In this document: positions 8,487-15,688 of the stretch, piece after piece
Layout: each line of letters starts with the position of its first letter
Numbering within the stretch: position 1 is the stretch's first letter
DNA from: Methylocystaceae bacterium
GTDB lineage: Bacteria > Pseudomonadota > Alphaproteobacteria > Rhizobiales > Beijerinckiaceae
Direction of reading: 5' to 3'
NCBI GenBank assembly: GCA_003152255.1
Contig: PLZT01000646.1
Location: forward strand, 4,226-21,337
DNA: 17,112 bases
Made by a program: the position numbers and the translations under genes
Notes under the pieces: generated by a model
Told to the model about the DNA's origin: nothing
Database searches by the model: none
What the model saw: the letters and a program-made list of their open reading frames with translations, nothing else

Positions 8487-8852
8487 TGTTTCACGTCGCG
8501 TTCGAGCATTCGTCAGTGGGGCAAGCAAAGAGGCGATCTAGGATGAACGCCCGCGAACATCTGCCCGGATGTTAGGACGCTGCTGTCTTGGGGGCGCATC
8601 TTCTCGTCGGCGGTTTACCCGTTCGGGCCCGTCGCGGTCTCGATGCTCTCGGTCCGCCCTCGAGGATTTGACGGTTCAAGGCGCGCGGACACGCCAGCCG
8701 ACTCGTCATTTCAGAATCGTTCCGAAAAGATGGGTCGGAAACGCTGCTCGGTCTTTTCACAAGCGCCGCCGCGTCCGCAAAAGCAGCCTTCATGGTCGTC
8801 CTTGCGGAACTTCATTCACCATGATTCAACTCATTTCCAGACTGGAGTGAAG
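8487..8852. other. 366-bp gap between the phosphatase gene and the Wzc-like gene
   Basis: No convincing gene is present. On the minus strand a 73-codon frame starts at 8793 after AAGGACG but becomes Arg/Pro-rich and resembles nothing known. The region holds the imperfect inverted repeat listed at 8699-8737. It presumably contains the Wzc promoter or leader, which I could not define. Confidence 0.35.
8699..8737. repeat. Imperfect inverted repeat upstream of the Wzc-like gene
   Basis: The core TTTCAGAATCGTTCCGAAA (8709-8727) is an 8-3-8 palindrome with one mismatch. Outside it, CGAC (8699-8702) pairs with GTCG (8734-8737). It may be a protein-binding operator or a dispersed intergenic element. 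It lies 213 nt upstream of the chosen Wzc start. Confidence 0.4.
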
Positions 8853-9737
8853 CTATTGATAGAAGGATCGCAACCAGTCCGCAAGACGGCTCGAAACACG
8901 ACCATCATCGCTTCTCGCGGCGCCGGAGGGCCCGCGCGAAGCAGCACGTCGGTCGCGGATCGGGCGCCGGGTCTCGCTGAAATCTATGCCCGCCTGGGCG
9001 CCGCCGGGTTGCGGCAGCCGAGCGGGCGATTCGTCGGAAAGAACTCCGCGCGGGCGCGTAACGACGAGATGGTTGGCTTCTTCCTCGCCCACCCATTTCG
9101 CGGCGACTTCCCGGCCTTCCCGCAAATTGGGGCGCCGCCTGCCCACGCCATGAGCATCGGTGGCGAGAATGTGGACACGCCCCTCCTTCATCATTTTCTC
9201 GGCCCAATATAGCGGGCCTCGCCCGAAGACGCCGGTAAGCGATCCAGCCGTGACCTGCATCCAAACCCCGGCGTCGCACATTTGTTCCATGATCGGATAA
9301 TTGGCCTCGATCCAGGTCAGCCTCTCGGGATGTGTCAGCACCGGCACGTAGCCTTGCACCAAAAGGCCGAAAAAGAACTCCTCGATTCTGGGTGGCGCGA
9401 CATGATGCGGCGGCTCCACGAGGACGTAGCGCGTATCGGCGAGAGACAGAATATGTCCCGACTTCAATCCAGACAGAAAATCCGGAACCAAATGGGCGTC
9501 GGCTCCCGTTGTCAGTTGGAGCGCGATTCCATGCTCGTCGAGAGCCCGCTGGAACTGGGCGATCGCGAGACGAATTTGGGGACCCGTATTATTGTATAAG
9601 CCCGGAAGGATATGGGGCGTGCATGCCTGCACCTCCACGCCATTGGCGACCGCCATTCGAGCCATTTCCAACGCTACGCCAATATCCGCGGCGCCGTCGT
9701 CGATGCCTGGCAAGATGTGTGAGTGGAGATCGATCAC
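8853..9737 (-). CDS. PHP-type protein-tyrosine phosphatase (CpsB/CapC/YwqE family)
   Basis: A metal-dependent phosphatase of the PHP fold that removes phosphate from BY-kinase tyrosines and so resets EPS assembly. Family metal-site motifs are all present: DLHSHILPGIDDG at the N-terminus, TPH (HILPG follows), GADAHL, a mid-protein LTHPERL, and ATDAHG near residue 220. The family normally begins MIDLHxH. GTG 9737 gives exactly that (VIDLHSH) with GGCGGG just upstream, so I chose it; the frame also allows GTG at 9779, adding 14 residues. About 50 residues beyond the usual end (after PRGVLSDESPARLP) form a charged tail ending WLRSFYQ. It is the first gene of the EPS locus, behind a plausible promoter, and its substrate is presumably the adjacent kinase. 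PHP-type phosphatases are best known from Firmicutes capsule loci. Confidence 0.9.
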   Translation of the reverse strand: MIDLHSHILPGIDDGAADIGVALEMARMAVANGVEVQACTPHILPGLYNNTGPQIRLAIAQFQRALDEHGIALQLTTGADAHLVPDFLSGLKSGHILSLADTRYVLVEPPHHVAPPRIEEFFFGLLVQGYVPVLTHPERLTWIEANYPIMEQMCDAGVWMQVTAGSLTGVFGRGPLYWAEKMMKEGRVHILATDAHGVGRRRPNLREGREVAAKWVGEEEANHLVVTRPRGVLSDESPARLPQPGGAQAGIDFSETRRPIRDRRAASRGPSGAARSDDGRVSSRLADWLRSFYQ

Positions 9738-9813
9738 GAAGACCCGCCATGAAAAGGGATGATAGCCCGGCGATTTCACTGAACCGTTTCGCTCGACTTT
9801 CGAACTGGATTGT

Positions 9814-9840
9814 TTGACCCGAAAGTGTATCAGATATAAT
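9814..9840 (+). promoter_or_regulatory. Possible plus-strand sigma-70 promoter facing away from the EPS genes
   Basis: TTGACC (9814-9819) and a perfect TATAAT (9835-9840) are separated by 15 nt, two short of ideal. No plus-strand gene follows within the next kilobase. It overlaps the minus-strand promoter at 9824-9852. Confidence 0.35.
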
Positions 9841-9852
9841 AGTCACGCTCAA
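9824..9852 (-). promoter_or_regulatory. Likely sigma-70-type promoter of the phosphatase gene
   Basis: On the minus strand TTGAGC (9852-9847) is followed after exactly 17 nt by TACACT (9829-9824). The start of transcription would fall near 9817, about 80 nt before the preferred GTG start of the phosphatase gene. Confidence 0.45.
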
Positions 9853-10075
9853 AGTTGTCTATTTTGCGAAGGTCGTCACACCATCTCCTATGCGACGCCG
9901 GCGCCCGCTTCGGTCAAGGGATCACGGGGTGGCGGGAATAAGTCAACTGATTCTGCGCGGAAGAACTTCCGCCGGCGCCGTTGAATGGCCGACTCGAGGC
10001 GGCCATAGCGAACGCTCCTGTGGTCGCGAGCGCGTCCCGGTCTTAACGTTGCCGACACCGCGCTCGAGTAATATG
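9853..10075. other. Gap between the phosphatase promoter and the terminator; nothing recognised
   Basis: Read on both strands, this stretch shows no gene I can support. The plus-strand frame from 9890 is Arg/Ser-rich with no family resemblance. If the plus-strand promoter at 9814 is real, an untranslated RNA could come from here. Confidence 0.3.
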
Positions 10076-10120
10076 AAAAAGCGACTCGCGAATAAAGAAA
10101 ACCCAGGACTCTCGAGTCGC
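10076..10120 (-). terminator. Rho-independent terminator of the small secreted-protein gene
   Basis: On the minus strand an 8-bp perfect stem, GCGACTCG (10120-10113) with CGAGTCGC (10088-10081), encloses a 24-nt loop and is followed directly by TTTTT (10080-10076). It lies 57 nt after the stop of the small secreted-protein gene. Confidence 0.65.
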
Positions 10121-10176
10121 GGGTTGAAAATAGCGGCTAGCGCCGTGAACCCGTCAAAAACCCCGACCTTTCAATG

Positions 10177-10549
10177 TCACGGGCTGGCGGGACTGCCGAC
10201 GCCGCCGCCGGGATTGTTATTGTTGTTGAGCAGCAGCGTATAAAGCAACTGATTCTGCTGGGACGAGCCACCGCCGCCGTTGTTATTAGTAGTCGCCAGC
10301 GCCGCCGCGATGCCGCCGCCGATCAGCAACGCTCCGGCGCCCAAATAAAGCCCTTGATCGCCAGCGAACGATTCCGGATTTCCGGCATTTGGATCGACCC
10401 CGCATGCCACGGCATTGCCGTTGGCGTCGCGCACAATCTGCCCCAGTTTGTCAACCAGCTGATGATCGATACAAGACGACGCTTCCGCCACCTGAATCCC
10501 TACCGTCAATAGCTAATGCGCATCCTAATACAGTGGCGCTACGGGACAT
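10177..10549 (-). CDS. Small secreted Asn/Gly-rich protein, apparently frameshifted within its signal peptide
   Basis: The best start is ATG 10549, with TAGGAGA six bases upstream, behind a good promoter. It reads MSRSATVLGCALAI, a signal-peptide core, then drifts into a short out-of-frame end. The neighbouring frame (open from TTG 10509 to TGA 10177) continues TVGIQVAEASSCIDHQLVDK, the missing end of the signal peptide with an AEA-S cleavage site. Skipping one base near 10507 joins them into about 123 residues. The mature part has two cysteines (SSC, VACG), a Gly/Ala-rich hydrophobic stretch (LYLGAGALLIGGGIAAALA) and a low-complexity tail (TTNNNGGGGSSQQNQ, NNNNNPGGGVG). I do not recognise the family. 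Its own promoter and terminator suggest a single-gene unit; a surface or matrix role would be a guess. Confidence 0.6.
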
Positions 10550-10585
10550 GCGTGTCTCCTATGAAAAAACTTAGCTTGCTGTCCA

Positions 10586-10614
10586 ATCAACGGACGACTA
10601 ACCAAGTCGTTGAT
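10586..10614 (-). promoter_or_regulatory. Stem-loop in the 5' leader of the small secreted-protein gene
   Basis: ATCAACG (10614-10608) pairs perfectly with CGTTGAT (10592-10586), and inside it ACT pairs with AGT around a TGGTT loop. The hairpin sits 37 nt upstream of ATG 10549. It could stabilise the mRNA or modulate translation. Confidence 0.4.
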
Positions 10615-10626
10615 CTTTCGCCGAAC

Positions 10627-10655
10627 TCTATAATCCATAAGACGGCGGAGGTCAA
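10627..10655 (-). promoter_or_regulatory. Sigma-70-type promoter of the small secreted-protein gene
   Basis: On the minus strand TTGACC (10655-10650), 17 nt, then TATAGA (10632-10627). The predicted leader to ATG 10549 is about 70 nt. Spacing is ideal and both boxes are near consensus. Confidence 0.6.
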
Positions 10656-10664
10656 GACTGCGAG

Positions 10665-10686
10665 CCCTCGCGACAGCGCGCGAGGG
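10665..10686 (-). terminator. Strong hairpin just after the DCC-family gene, probable terminator
   Basis: CCCTCGCG and CGCGAGGG form a perfect 8-bp GC-rich stem with a 6-nt loop, starting 5 nt after the TGA of the DCC gene on the minus strand. No real U-run follows (CTCGCAGTCTT), so it may stop transcription inefficiently or mainly protect the mRNA end. Confidence 0.5.
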
Positions 10687-10691
10687 ATTCG

Positions 10692-11072
10692 TCACCATCG
10701 CCCCGCGCGCTTGTTCCAGGCCCACAGCAGATCGGCGAATCGATCGTAAACGAGTCGAGTGAGCCAAATGGCGCCGGGCGCCCCGAACAGGGTAGCCAGC
10801 CAGGCTTCGCCGGGGGTCGCGCGCCAGACCGCGACGACGACATCAGCGCCGACCAGCATGGCGCCGGTCCGGTCGACCGCGTGCAGGCGCCGGCGCACGT
10901 CGTCCACGCTGGCGCCGTAAGCCTTCAGCGCTTCCGGCTCCAAATTAATGTCGCGAAATTCGATCTCCCCGGCGGTGACCGCGGCGCGCAGCCGCTCCCT
11001 TTGCCGGGATACGCCGGCCTCGCACACCGGACATTTGGTGTTATGCCAAACGGTCAACGCGGGCTTGCTCAC
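10692..11072 (-). CDS. DCC-family (DUF393) thiol-disulfide oxidoreductase-like protein
   Basis: The 126-residue protein opens with a thioredoxin-like strand and a CxxC site: LTVWHNTKCPVCEAGV, with the C-P-V-C pair at about residues 13-16. The family's usual first motif is a Tyr-Asp-Gly-x-Cys-Pro-x-Cys type; here His-Asn-Thr-Lys precedes Cys-Pro. The remainder fits DUF393: IEFRDINLEPEAL, DVRRRLHAVDRTGAMLVGADVVVAVWRATP, and a hydrophobic C-terminal part (AIWLTRLVYDRFADLLWAWNKR). The substrate is unknown for the family. The start is GTG 11072, preceded by GGGAG; the open frame extends further upstream but only antiparallel within the ligase gene. It lies 10 nt after the acyl-CoA synthetase stop and is presumably co-transcribed with it. 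Confidence 0.85.
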   Translation of the reverse strand: MSKPALTVWHNTKCPVCEAGVSRQRERLRAAVTAGEIEFRDINLEPEALKAYGASVDDVRRRLHAVDRTGAMLVGADVVVAVWRATPGEAWLATLFGAPGAIWLTRLVYDRFADLLWAWNKRAGRW

Positions 11073-11082
11073 GACTCCCACC

Positions 11083-12894
11083 CTACAGGCGAAACTCTCC
11101 AGCGCAAATGCGCCGGCGCATCGCCGCGTCGAGCGGAACATAACCGTTCGCGCCCGGCCGAGCGAAATATAGCGCCCCCGCGATCTCTTCCGTCTCGAAC
11201 CCTTGCGCGGCGAGGGCTTGCTTCTTGTGCTTAAATGTTTCGGTTGTCTCGAGAGTTTCGCAAAGACGCAAAAAGAGAGGTCGGGCGTAGGGCGGCAGAG
11301 CCGCGTCAACGCTTTGGCGAAGCCGGTCGAAATCGAAATCATCGCCCACCGCCAGCGCCGCCATGCCGGCCCGTCCCTCGAAACCAGGCACTTCGACCCC
11401 ATAGACATTGGCGTCGCGCACGCCCGGGCAGGCGGCGAGAACCTGCGCGACCTCGAAACTCGACACGTTCTCGCCCTTCCAGCGAAAACTATCCCCTAGG
11501 CGATCGGAGAAATAGTAATAGCCGCGCGCGTCCTTGCGCATGAGATCGCCGCTGCGCATCCACGCGTCGCCGGGCTCGAAGACATCGCGCAGGACCTTCC
11601 TGTCCGAGTCTTCCGGGCTAACATAGCCGTCGAAACTGGCGCTGGAGCCTTCCCGCGCTTCGATCCGGGCGATTGCTTCGCCCGTTTCGCCGACGCCGAC
11701 TCGTATGCAGCGTCCGTCCGTACCCCGCGCCGGCGCCCGCGTCGCTTCGTCGATAGCGACGAGCGCGATCTGGAAACGATGCGCGAGAAAGGCGGGGACG
11801 CGACCGATGGCGCCCGGCTCGCCCTCGACGTTATAAAGCGAGAAATTGCTTTCAGTCGCGGCGTAAAATTCGAGAATGCGCGGGATGTCGAAACGGCGTT
11901 GGAACCGCGTCCACACATCGGCGCGCAGCCCGTTGCCGACGACGAGCCGCAAGCCGTGCCGCCGTGCCGCCTCGCAATCCGGCGCATTGAGCAGATAGCG
12001 GCAGAGTTCGCCGATATATTGAAACATCGTGCATCGCGACGTGGCCACGTCGTCCCAGAAGCTTGAAGCCGAAAAGCGCGCGCGCAACACGACACAGCCT
12101 CCCGCCAGCAACACCGACCAAACAGCGACGACGCCCCCGACGGAGTGATACATGGGCAGGCAATTATACATGCGGTCCTTCGGGCCGGCATTCGTCAACC
12201 CGGAAAACCACAGGCTCCAGTTCATCACCTTGCGGTGCGTTACGATGGCGGCCTTGGGCAGTCCCGTCGTTCCCGACGTAAATATATAGAGTGCGCGATC
12301 CCTTAACGTGACTTCGCGCCTTTCTTCGTCGGCCAGCGGCGCGCCGGAGAGAGAGGCGACGTCGGCCTTGAGGCGCCCCTCGAATCGTTCGCCGTCATGG
12401 ACCAGGACGCGGACCGGCGCATCGATCATCGCCGCCGCGTCAAGGCAGGCCGGCGCGAGCGCGTCGGAGACGATCACACTCCGCGCCCCGGCGACGCGCA
12501 GACAGTGAGCGAGTGCCGGCGCGGAAAGATGCGTGTTGAGCAACGCCACGACCACGCCGACGCGCGTGAGCCCGAGCCAGATGGCGGCGTAATCGGCGCA
12601 ATTGCCCATCACCAGGGCGAACACATCGCCCTTTTGCAATTCATCGTCCAACGCCCAACGGGAATAGCGATTCGCGCGCTCGGCGAATTGCGTGAATGAA
12701 AGGCTCTCGCGGTCGTCGATTACCGCCGCCTCGGGACCTCGCGCGGCGATGACCTCGTCGAAGGCCGCGGAAAGAATGCGGCTTTGATCCTGCTCGATCG
12801 GCGCGATTCTTTGCAGCGCGCGCAGCCAATCCTTGTTGGCTGTGCTTTTTACGGTTGCGGCCGAATTGGCGGGTTCGGAAGTCTCGTCGGTCAT
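11083..12894 (-). CDS. Long-chain acyl-CoA synthetase, FATP/FadD6-like (AMP-forming)
   Basis: An ANL-superfamily enzyme of 603 residues that activates a fatty acid with ATP and transfers it to coenzyme A. Core motifs: P-loop IFTSGTTGLPK (204-214), substrate and AMP motif EFYAATESN (342-350), hinge region RSGDLMRKDARGYYYFSDRLGD (448-468) followed by FRWKGENVS, and the C-terminal lysine motif ETFKHKKQAL (552-561). RWKGENVS and TTETFKHKK are the variants typical of the very-long-chain/FATP branch rather than classical FadD. All motifs are intact and no frameshift is visible. No good ribosome site precedes ATG 12894. The gene diverges from metY across 266 bp and is followed by the DCC gene. The natural substrate chain length cannot be read from sequence. 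Confidence 0.9.
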   Translation of the reverse strand: MTDETSEPANSAATVKSTANKDWLRALQRIAPIEQDQSRILSAAFDEVIAARGPEAAVIDDRESLSFTQFAERANRYSRWALDDELQKGDVFALVMGNCADYAAIWLGLTRVGVVVALLNTHLSAPALAHCLRVAGARSVIVSDALAPACLDAAAMIDAPVRVLVHDGERFEGRLKADVASLSGAPLADEERREVTLRDRALYIFTSGTTGLPKAAIVTHRKVMNWSLWFSGLTNAGPKDRMYNCLPMYHSVGGVVAVWSVLLAGGCVVLRARFSASSFWDDVATSRCTMFQYIGELCRYLLNAPDCEAARRHGLRLVVGNGLRADVWTRFQRRFDIPRILEFYAATESNFSLYNVEGEPGAIGRVPAFLAHRFQIALVAIDEATRAPARGTDGRCIRVGVGETGEAIARIEAREGSSASFDGYVSPEDSDRKVLRDVFEPGDAWMRSGDLMRKDARGYYYFSDRLGDSFRWKGENVSSFEVAQVLAACPGVRDANVYGVEVPGFEGRAGMAALAVGDDFDFDRLRQSVDAALPPYARPLFLRLCETLETTETFKHKKQALAAQGFETEEIAGALYFARPGANGYVPLDAAMRRRICAGEFRL

Positions 12895-13160
12895 CGGCGG
12901 CCCGTCGTAGGAGGAGATTCAAAAGCATTAATCGAATTCAATAGATGGCCCGCGGAGCAACGGCGCCAAATTAAGCGCCGCGCGTGAACAGTGAAAGTGT
13001 CGCGAGCAGTTAGGGTTACTACTCTCATTCCCTCGCTATTTCGGCGAGGAGAGGGATTATTGACGCGTCTGGTTCAGAAATGCGGGTCACGGCGCCGCGC
13101 GGGACTTTAGGGACATGTATTCGTCGAGTCGCTCGAAAAAATCAACGGAAAGGCGCGTGG
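12895..13160. promoter_or_regulatory. Divergent promoter region between the acyl-CoA synthetase gene and metY
   Basis: The 266-bp region must hold both divergent promoters, but no clear -35/-10 pair stands out. Two hairpins are visible: CGGCGC/GCGCCG at 12961-12980, and CCTCGC/GCGAGG at 13031-13049 with AGGGA following. An upstream in-frame ATG for metY exists at 13080, but its 27-residue extension is not family-like. I looked for a SAM-II riboswitch and did not find one. Confidence 0.4.
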
Positions 13161-14471
13161 ATGCGTAGCGAAACCATCGCCGTGCATGGCGGGTTTGATC
13201 ATGATCCGACGACCAAGGCGGTCGCCGTTCCGATCTACCAGACGGTCGCCTATGAATTCGACAGCGCCGATCACGCCGCGGCGCTGTTCGATCTCGAAGC
13301 CGAGGGCTATCGTTACAGCCGCATCGCCAATCCCACCAACGCGGTGCTGGAGAAGCGCGTCGCCGAACTCGAAGGCGGCGTCGGCGCCCTCAGCGTCGCC
13401 ACCGGCCAGGCCGCGCTCTATTACGCCTTTGCCAATGTCGCCGACCACGGCGGCAATATCGTCGCGGCGCCGACGCTCTACGGCACGACCCACACTCTGT
13501 TGCAGCATGTGCTGCCGCGTCAAGGCGTCGACGCGCGTTTCGCGCGGAGCACGGCGCCGGAGGACATGGCGCGCGCCATCGACGTCAACACGCGCGCGCT
13601 GTTTTGCGAGAGCGTCGGCAATCCCGCGGGCAATATTTGCGACATCGCCGCGCTCGCCGAGATCGCCCATGCGCGCGGCGTCCCGCTGATCGTCGACAAT
13701 ACGGTCGCCACTCCGGCCTTGCTGCGGCCGATCGAGCACGGCGCCGACATCGTCGTCCATTCACTCACCAAGTTCATGGGCGGACACGGCGCGACGCTTG
13801 GCGGAATCATTGTCGACGGCGGGCGTTTCCGCTGGCGCGATCATCCCGAACGCTTTCCGATGTTCAACCAGCCGGACGACTCCTACCATGGGCTGATTTA
13901 CGTCGATCATTTCGGCGAGACCGCCTATATCGCGCGGGCGCGCAGCGTTTATCAGCGCGCCACCGGCGCCGTTTTACCGCCGCTCTCGGCCTTCCTGCTG
14001 CTTCAGGGCATAGAGACGCTCCACCTTCGCGTCGAACGTCATGTCGAAAATGCTCGAATGGTCGCCAACTTCCTTCGCGACGATCCGCGCGTCGCCTGGG
14101 TGAATTACGCGGGATTTTCCGACAATCCCTATTTCGTTCTGGCCGAAAAATATTTCAACGGCCGCGTTCCGTCGCTGCTCACCTTCGGCGTGAAGGGCGG
14201 GCTCGCGGCGGGCAAGGCGGTTTACGACTCGCTGCGGCTCGTCAAGCGACTCGTCAACATCGGGGACGCCAAATCGCTCGCCTGTCACCCCGCGTCGACG
14301 ACGCATCGGCAGATGTCGCCGGCGGAGCAGGCCAAGGCCGGGGTCTCGCCGGAGATGATTCGGCTGAGCATCGGCATCGAACATATCGACGACATCATCG
14401 AGGATCTCGATCAGGCCCTGGCGGCGACGGCGCATGCCGCGCCATGCCGCGCGGCGCAAGGCGTCGTCTGA
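13161..14471 (+). CDS. metY: O-acetylhomoserine sulfhydrylase (aminocarboxypropyltransferase)
   Basis: A PLP enzyme of the Cys/Met-metabolism family that makes homocysteine from O-acetylhomoserine and sulfide. The 436-residue length is that of MetY rather than the shorter MetB/MetC/MetZ (about 390). Motifs: start SETIAVHGGFDHDPTTKAV, VPIYQTVAYEFDSADHAAALF, YRYSRIANPTNAVLEKRVAELE, the aspartate motif VPLIVDNTVATP, and the PLP lysine K204 in HSLTKFMGGHG. The 13860-13960 region (DDSYHGLIYVDHFGETAYI) matches the MetY-specific insertion. ATG 13161 was chosen because it follows GGAAAGG at good distance and begins where the family does. It is followed 1 nt later by the MetA-family gene, so the pair forms a two-step homocysteine operon. 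Intact throughout. Confidence 0.93.
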   Translation: MRSETIAVHGGFDHDPTTKAVAVPIYQTVAYEFDSADHAAALFDLEAEGYRYSRIANPTNAVLEKRVAELEGGVGALSVATGQAALYYAFANVADHGGNIVAAPTLYGTTHTLLQHVLPRQGVDARFARSTAPEDMARAIDVNTRALFCESVGNPAGNICDIAALAEIAHARGVPLIVDNTVATPALLRPIEHGADIVVHSLTKFMGGHGATLGGIIVDGGRFRWRDHPERFPMFNQPDDSYHGLIYVDHFGETAYIARARSVYQRATGAVLPPLSAFLLLQGIETLHLRVERHVENARMVANFLRDDPRVAWVNYAGFSDNPYFVLAEKYFNGRVPSLLTFGVKGGLAAGKAVYDSLRLVKRLVNIGDAKSLACHPASTTHRQMSPAEQAKAGVSPEMIRLSIGIEHIDDIIEDLDQALAATAHAAPCRAAQGVV

Positions 14472-14472
14472 A

Positions 14473-15438
14473 ATGAACGCGATTCCCGCCCGCCAATCCT
14501 TCGACGGCCCGGCGCTCCAAATCGCGCTGGTCAACAACATGCCGGATCAGGCGATCGACGCGACCAAGGCGCAGTTCGTCAAACTGCTGCGCGCCGGCGC
14601 CGGGAACGTTCCATTTCGCTTGCGCTGCTATACATTGTCCAGCGTGCCGCGCGGGGAAACGGCCCGCCAAGCCATCGCGCGAAGTCACGAGGATATCGAG
14701 GCGCTTTACGCCCGCCGCGCCGACGCGCTAATCGTCACGGGAAGCGAGCCGCGCGCCGACAGGCTTGAAAGCGAACCCTATTGGGATGATTTCGCACGAC
14801 TGGTCGATTGGGCGCGCGTTCATACGATCTCCACGCTATGGTCCTGCCTCGCCGCGCATGGCGCGGTGCTGCGGCTCGACGGCGTGACGAGACGCCGCGC
14901 GAGGGAAAAAATCACCGGCGTTTTCGCTTGCGAGGTCGACGCCAATGATTGGGCGACGCGTGGCGCCGCCGACTCGATCCTAGTTCCGCATTCGCGCTAT
15001 AATGGCTTGTCGCGAAACGCTTTGGTCGAGCGTGGCTACCGCATATCCTCATGGTCCGGGGACGTGGAAGTCGACTGCTTCTGGCGGCGCGAACCCAGCC
15101 TGTTTCTGTTCATTCAGGGTCATCCCGAATATAACGCCGACACCTTGGCGCGCGAATTCCGTCGCGACGCCCTGCGATTCCTCAATGGCGAGAGTGACTG
15201 TTTCCCCTCTCCGCCGCGAAACTATTTTTCGAACGAGGCCCAAACCGCGCTCGATGCGTTGAGATTGTCCGCGGACTTCTTCGATCGCCCGCGTCTCGCG
15301 CGAATGCTCGGCCAAATCATCGGGAACGACGAGCCGTCGCCCACCTGGGCGAATGACGCGGAGCGTCTGTACCGTAACTGGCTCGAACTCGTCGCATTCG
15401 AGAAAATGCGCGAGGCGCGAGCTGACGCTATCGCGTGA
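14473..15438 (+). CDS. metA: Homoserine O-acyltransferase, MetA family (divergent subfamily)
   Basis: Acylates homoserine in the first committed step of methionine synthesis. The 321-residue protein shows the glutaminase-like core: LNNMPDQA-type start (LVNNMPDQAIDATKAQF), LIVTGSEPRADRL (87-98), nucleophile C125 in STLWSCLAAHG, HSRYNGL, and the His/Glu dyad H217/E219 in FIQGHPEYNADTLAREF. At the residue reported to separate acetyl (Glu) from succinyl (Gly) users, a gapless alignment of the TG...YW segment places R94, so the acyl donor cannot be read off. Because its partner metY encodes an O-acetylhomoserine-type enzyme, acetyl-CoA is a reasonable guess. ATG 14473 sits 1 nt after the metY stop. 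Its last 11 bases overlap the convergent ACP gene. Confidence 0.9.
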   Translation: MNAIPARQSFDGPALQIALVNNMPDQAIDATKAQFVKLLRAGAGNVPFRLRCYTLSSVPRGETARQAIARSHEDIEALYARRADALIVTGSEPRADRLESEPYWDDFARLVDWARVHTISTLWSCLAAHGAVLRLDGVTRRRAREKITGVFACEVDANDWATRGAADSILVPHSRYNGLSRNALVERGYRISSWSGDVEVDCFWRREPSLFLFIQGHPEYNADTLAREFRRDALRFLNGESDCFPSPPRNYFSNEAQTALDALRLSADFFDRPRLARMLGQIIGNDEPSPTWANDAERLYRNWLELVAFEKMREARADAIA

Positions 15439-15688
15439 GCTCTTCGACAAGCGCGGCGACACGCTCGATGGAGCGAAAATTCGCGGGCATAAGTTTCGAT
15501 CCGGGAATCGTAAGGTCGAACTCGGCTTCGACAGCTAACATCAAATTCACCATGTCCATCGAGGTCAACCCAAGTTCTTCGAGGTTTCGATCCGGCCCGA
15601 TCTCTCCATTTGGCGCGCCTAACTTGACAAAATTGCGCACAATGGCGTCGATGCGCGCGGATATATCACGGGTTGGAACATCCAGCAT
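15428..15688 (-). CDS. Stand-alone acyl carrier protein
   Basis: The 86-residue protein has the four-helix carrier fold with the phosphopantetheine serine at S43 in ELGLTSMDMVNLMLAVE; TSM replaces the DSL of the fatty-acid ACP. EFDLTIPGSKLMPANFRSIERVAALVEEL completes helices II-IV. The ATG at 15688 follows AAGAAGAG. It is not the housekeeping AcpP, which has DSLDTVEL and a more acidic helix II, so it should serve a dedicated pathway. It is transcribed away from the acyl-CoA-dehydrogenase homologue at 16003, and its 3' end overlaps the metA 3' end by 11 bp. Similar carrier proteins sit next to amino acid:[carrier protein] ligases in Bradyrhizobium-type genomes; no ligase is seen here. Confidence 0.9.
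   Translation of the reverse strand: MLDVPTRDISARIDAIVRNFVKLGAPNGEIGPDRNLEELGLTSMDMVNLMLAVEAEFDLTIPGSKLMPANFRSIERVAALVEELTR

Noticed and set aside
8572..8793. 73-codon minus-strand ORF between the phosphatase and Wzc genes
   Set aside because: It has a fair ribosome site but becomes Arg/Pro-rich with no recognisable domain, and it spans the inverted repeat, suggesting an intergenic element instead.
12895..13160. SAM-II-type riboswitch upstream of metY
   Set aside because: Alphaproteobacterial met genes often carry one. The leader has GTCGCTCGAAAAAA and a GGAAAGG ribosome site, which vaguely recall its 3' end, but the conserved GATTT loop, the matching first stem and the GCTAAAA element are missing.
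13107..14476. Long frames on both strands within metY (13107-13760 minus; 13604-14476 plus)
   Set aside because: Shadows of a high-GC3 gene whose metY reading contains every expected motif.
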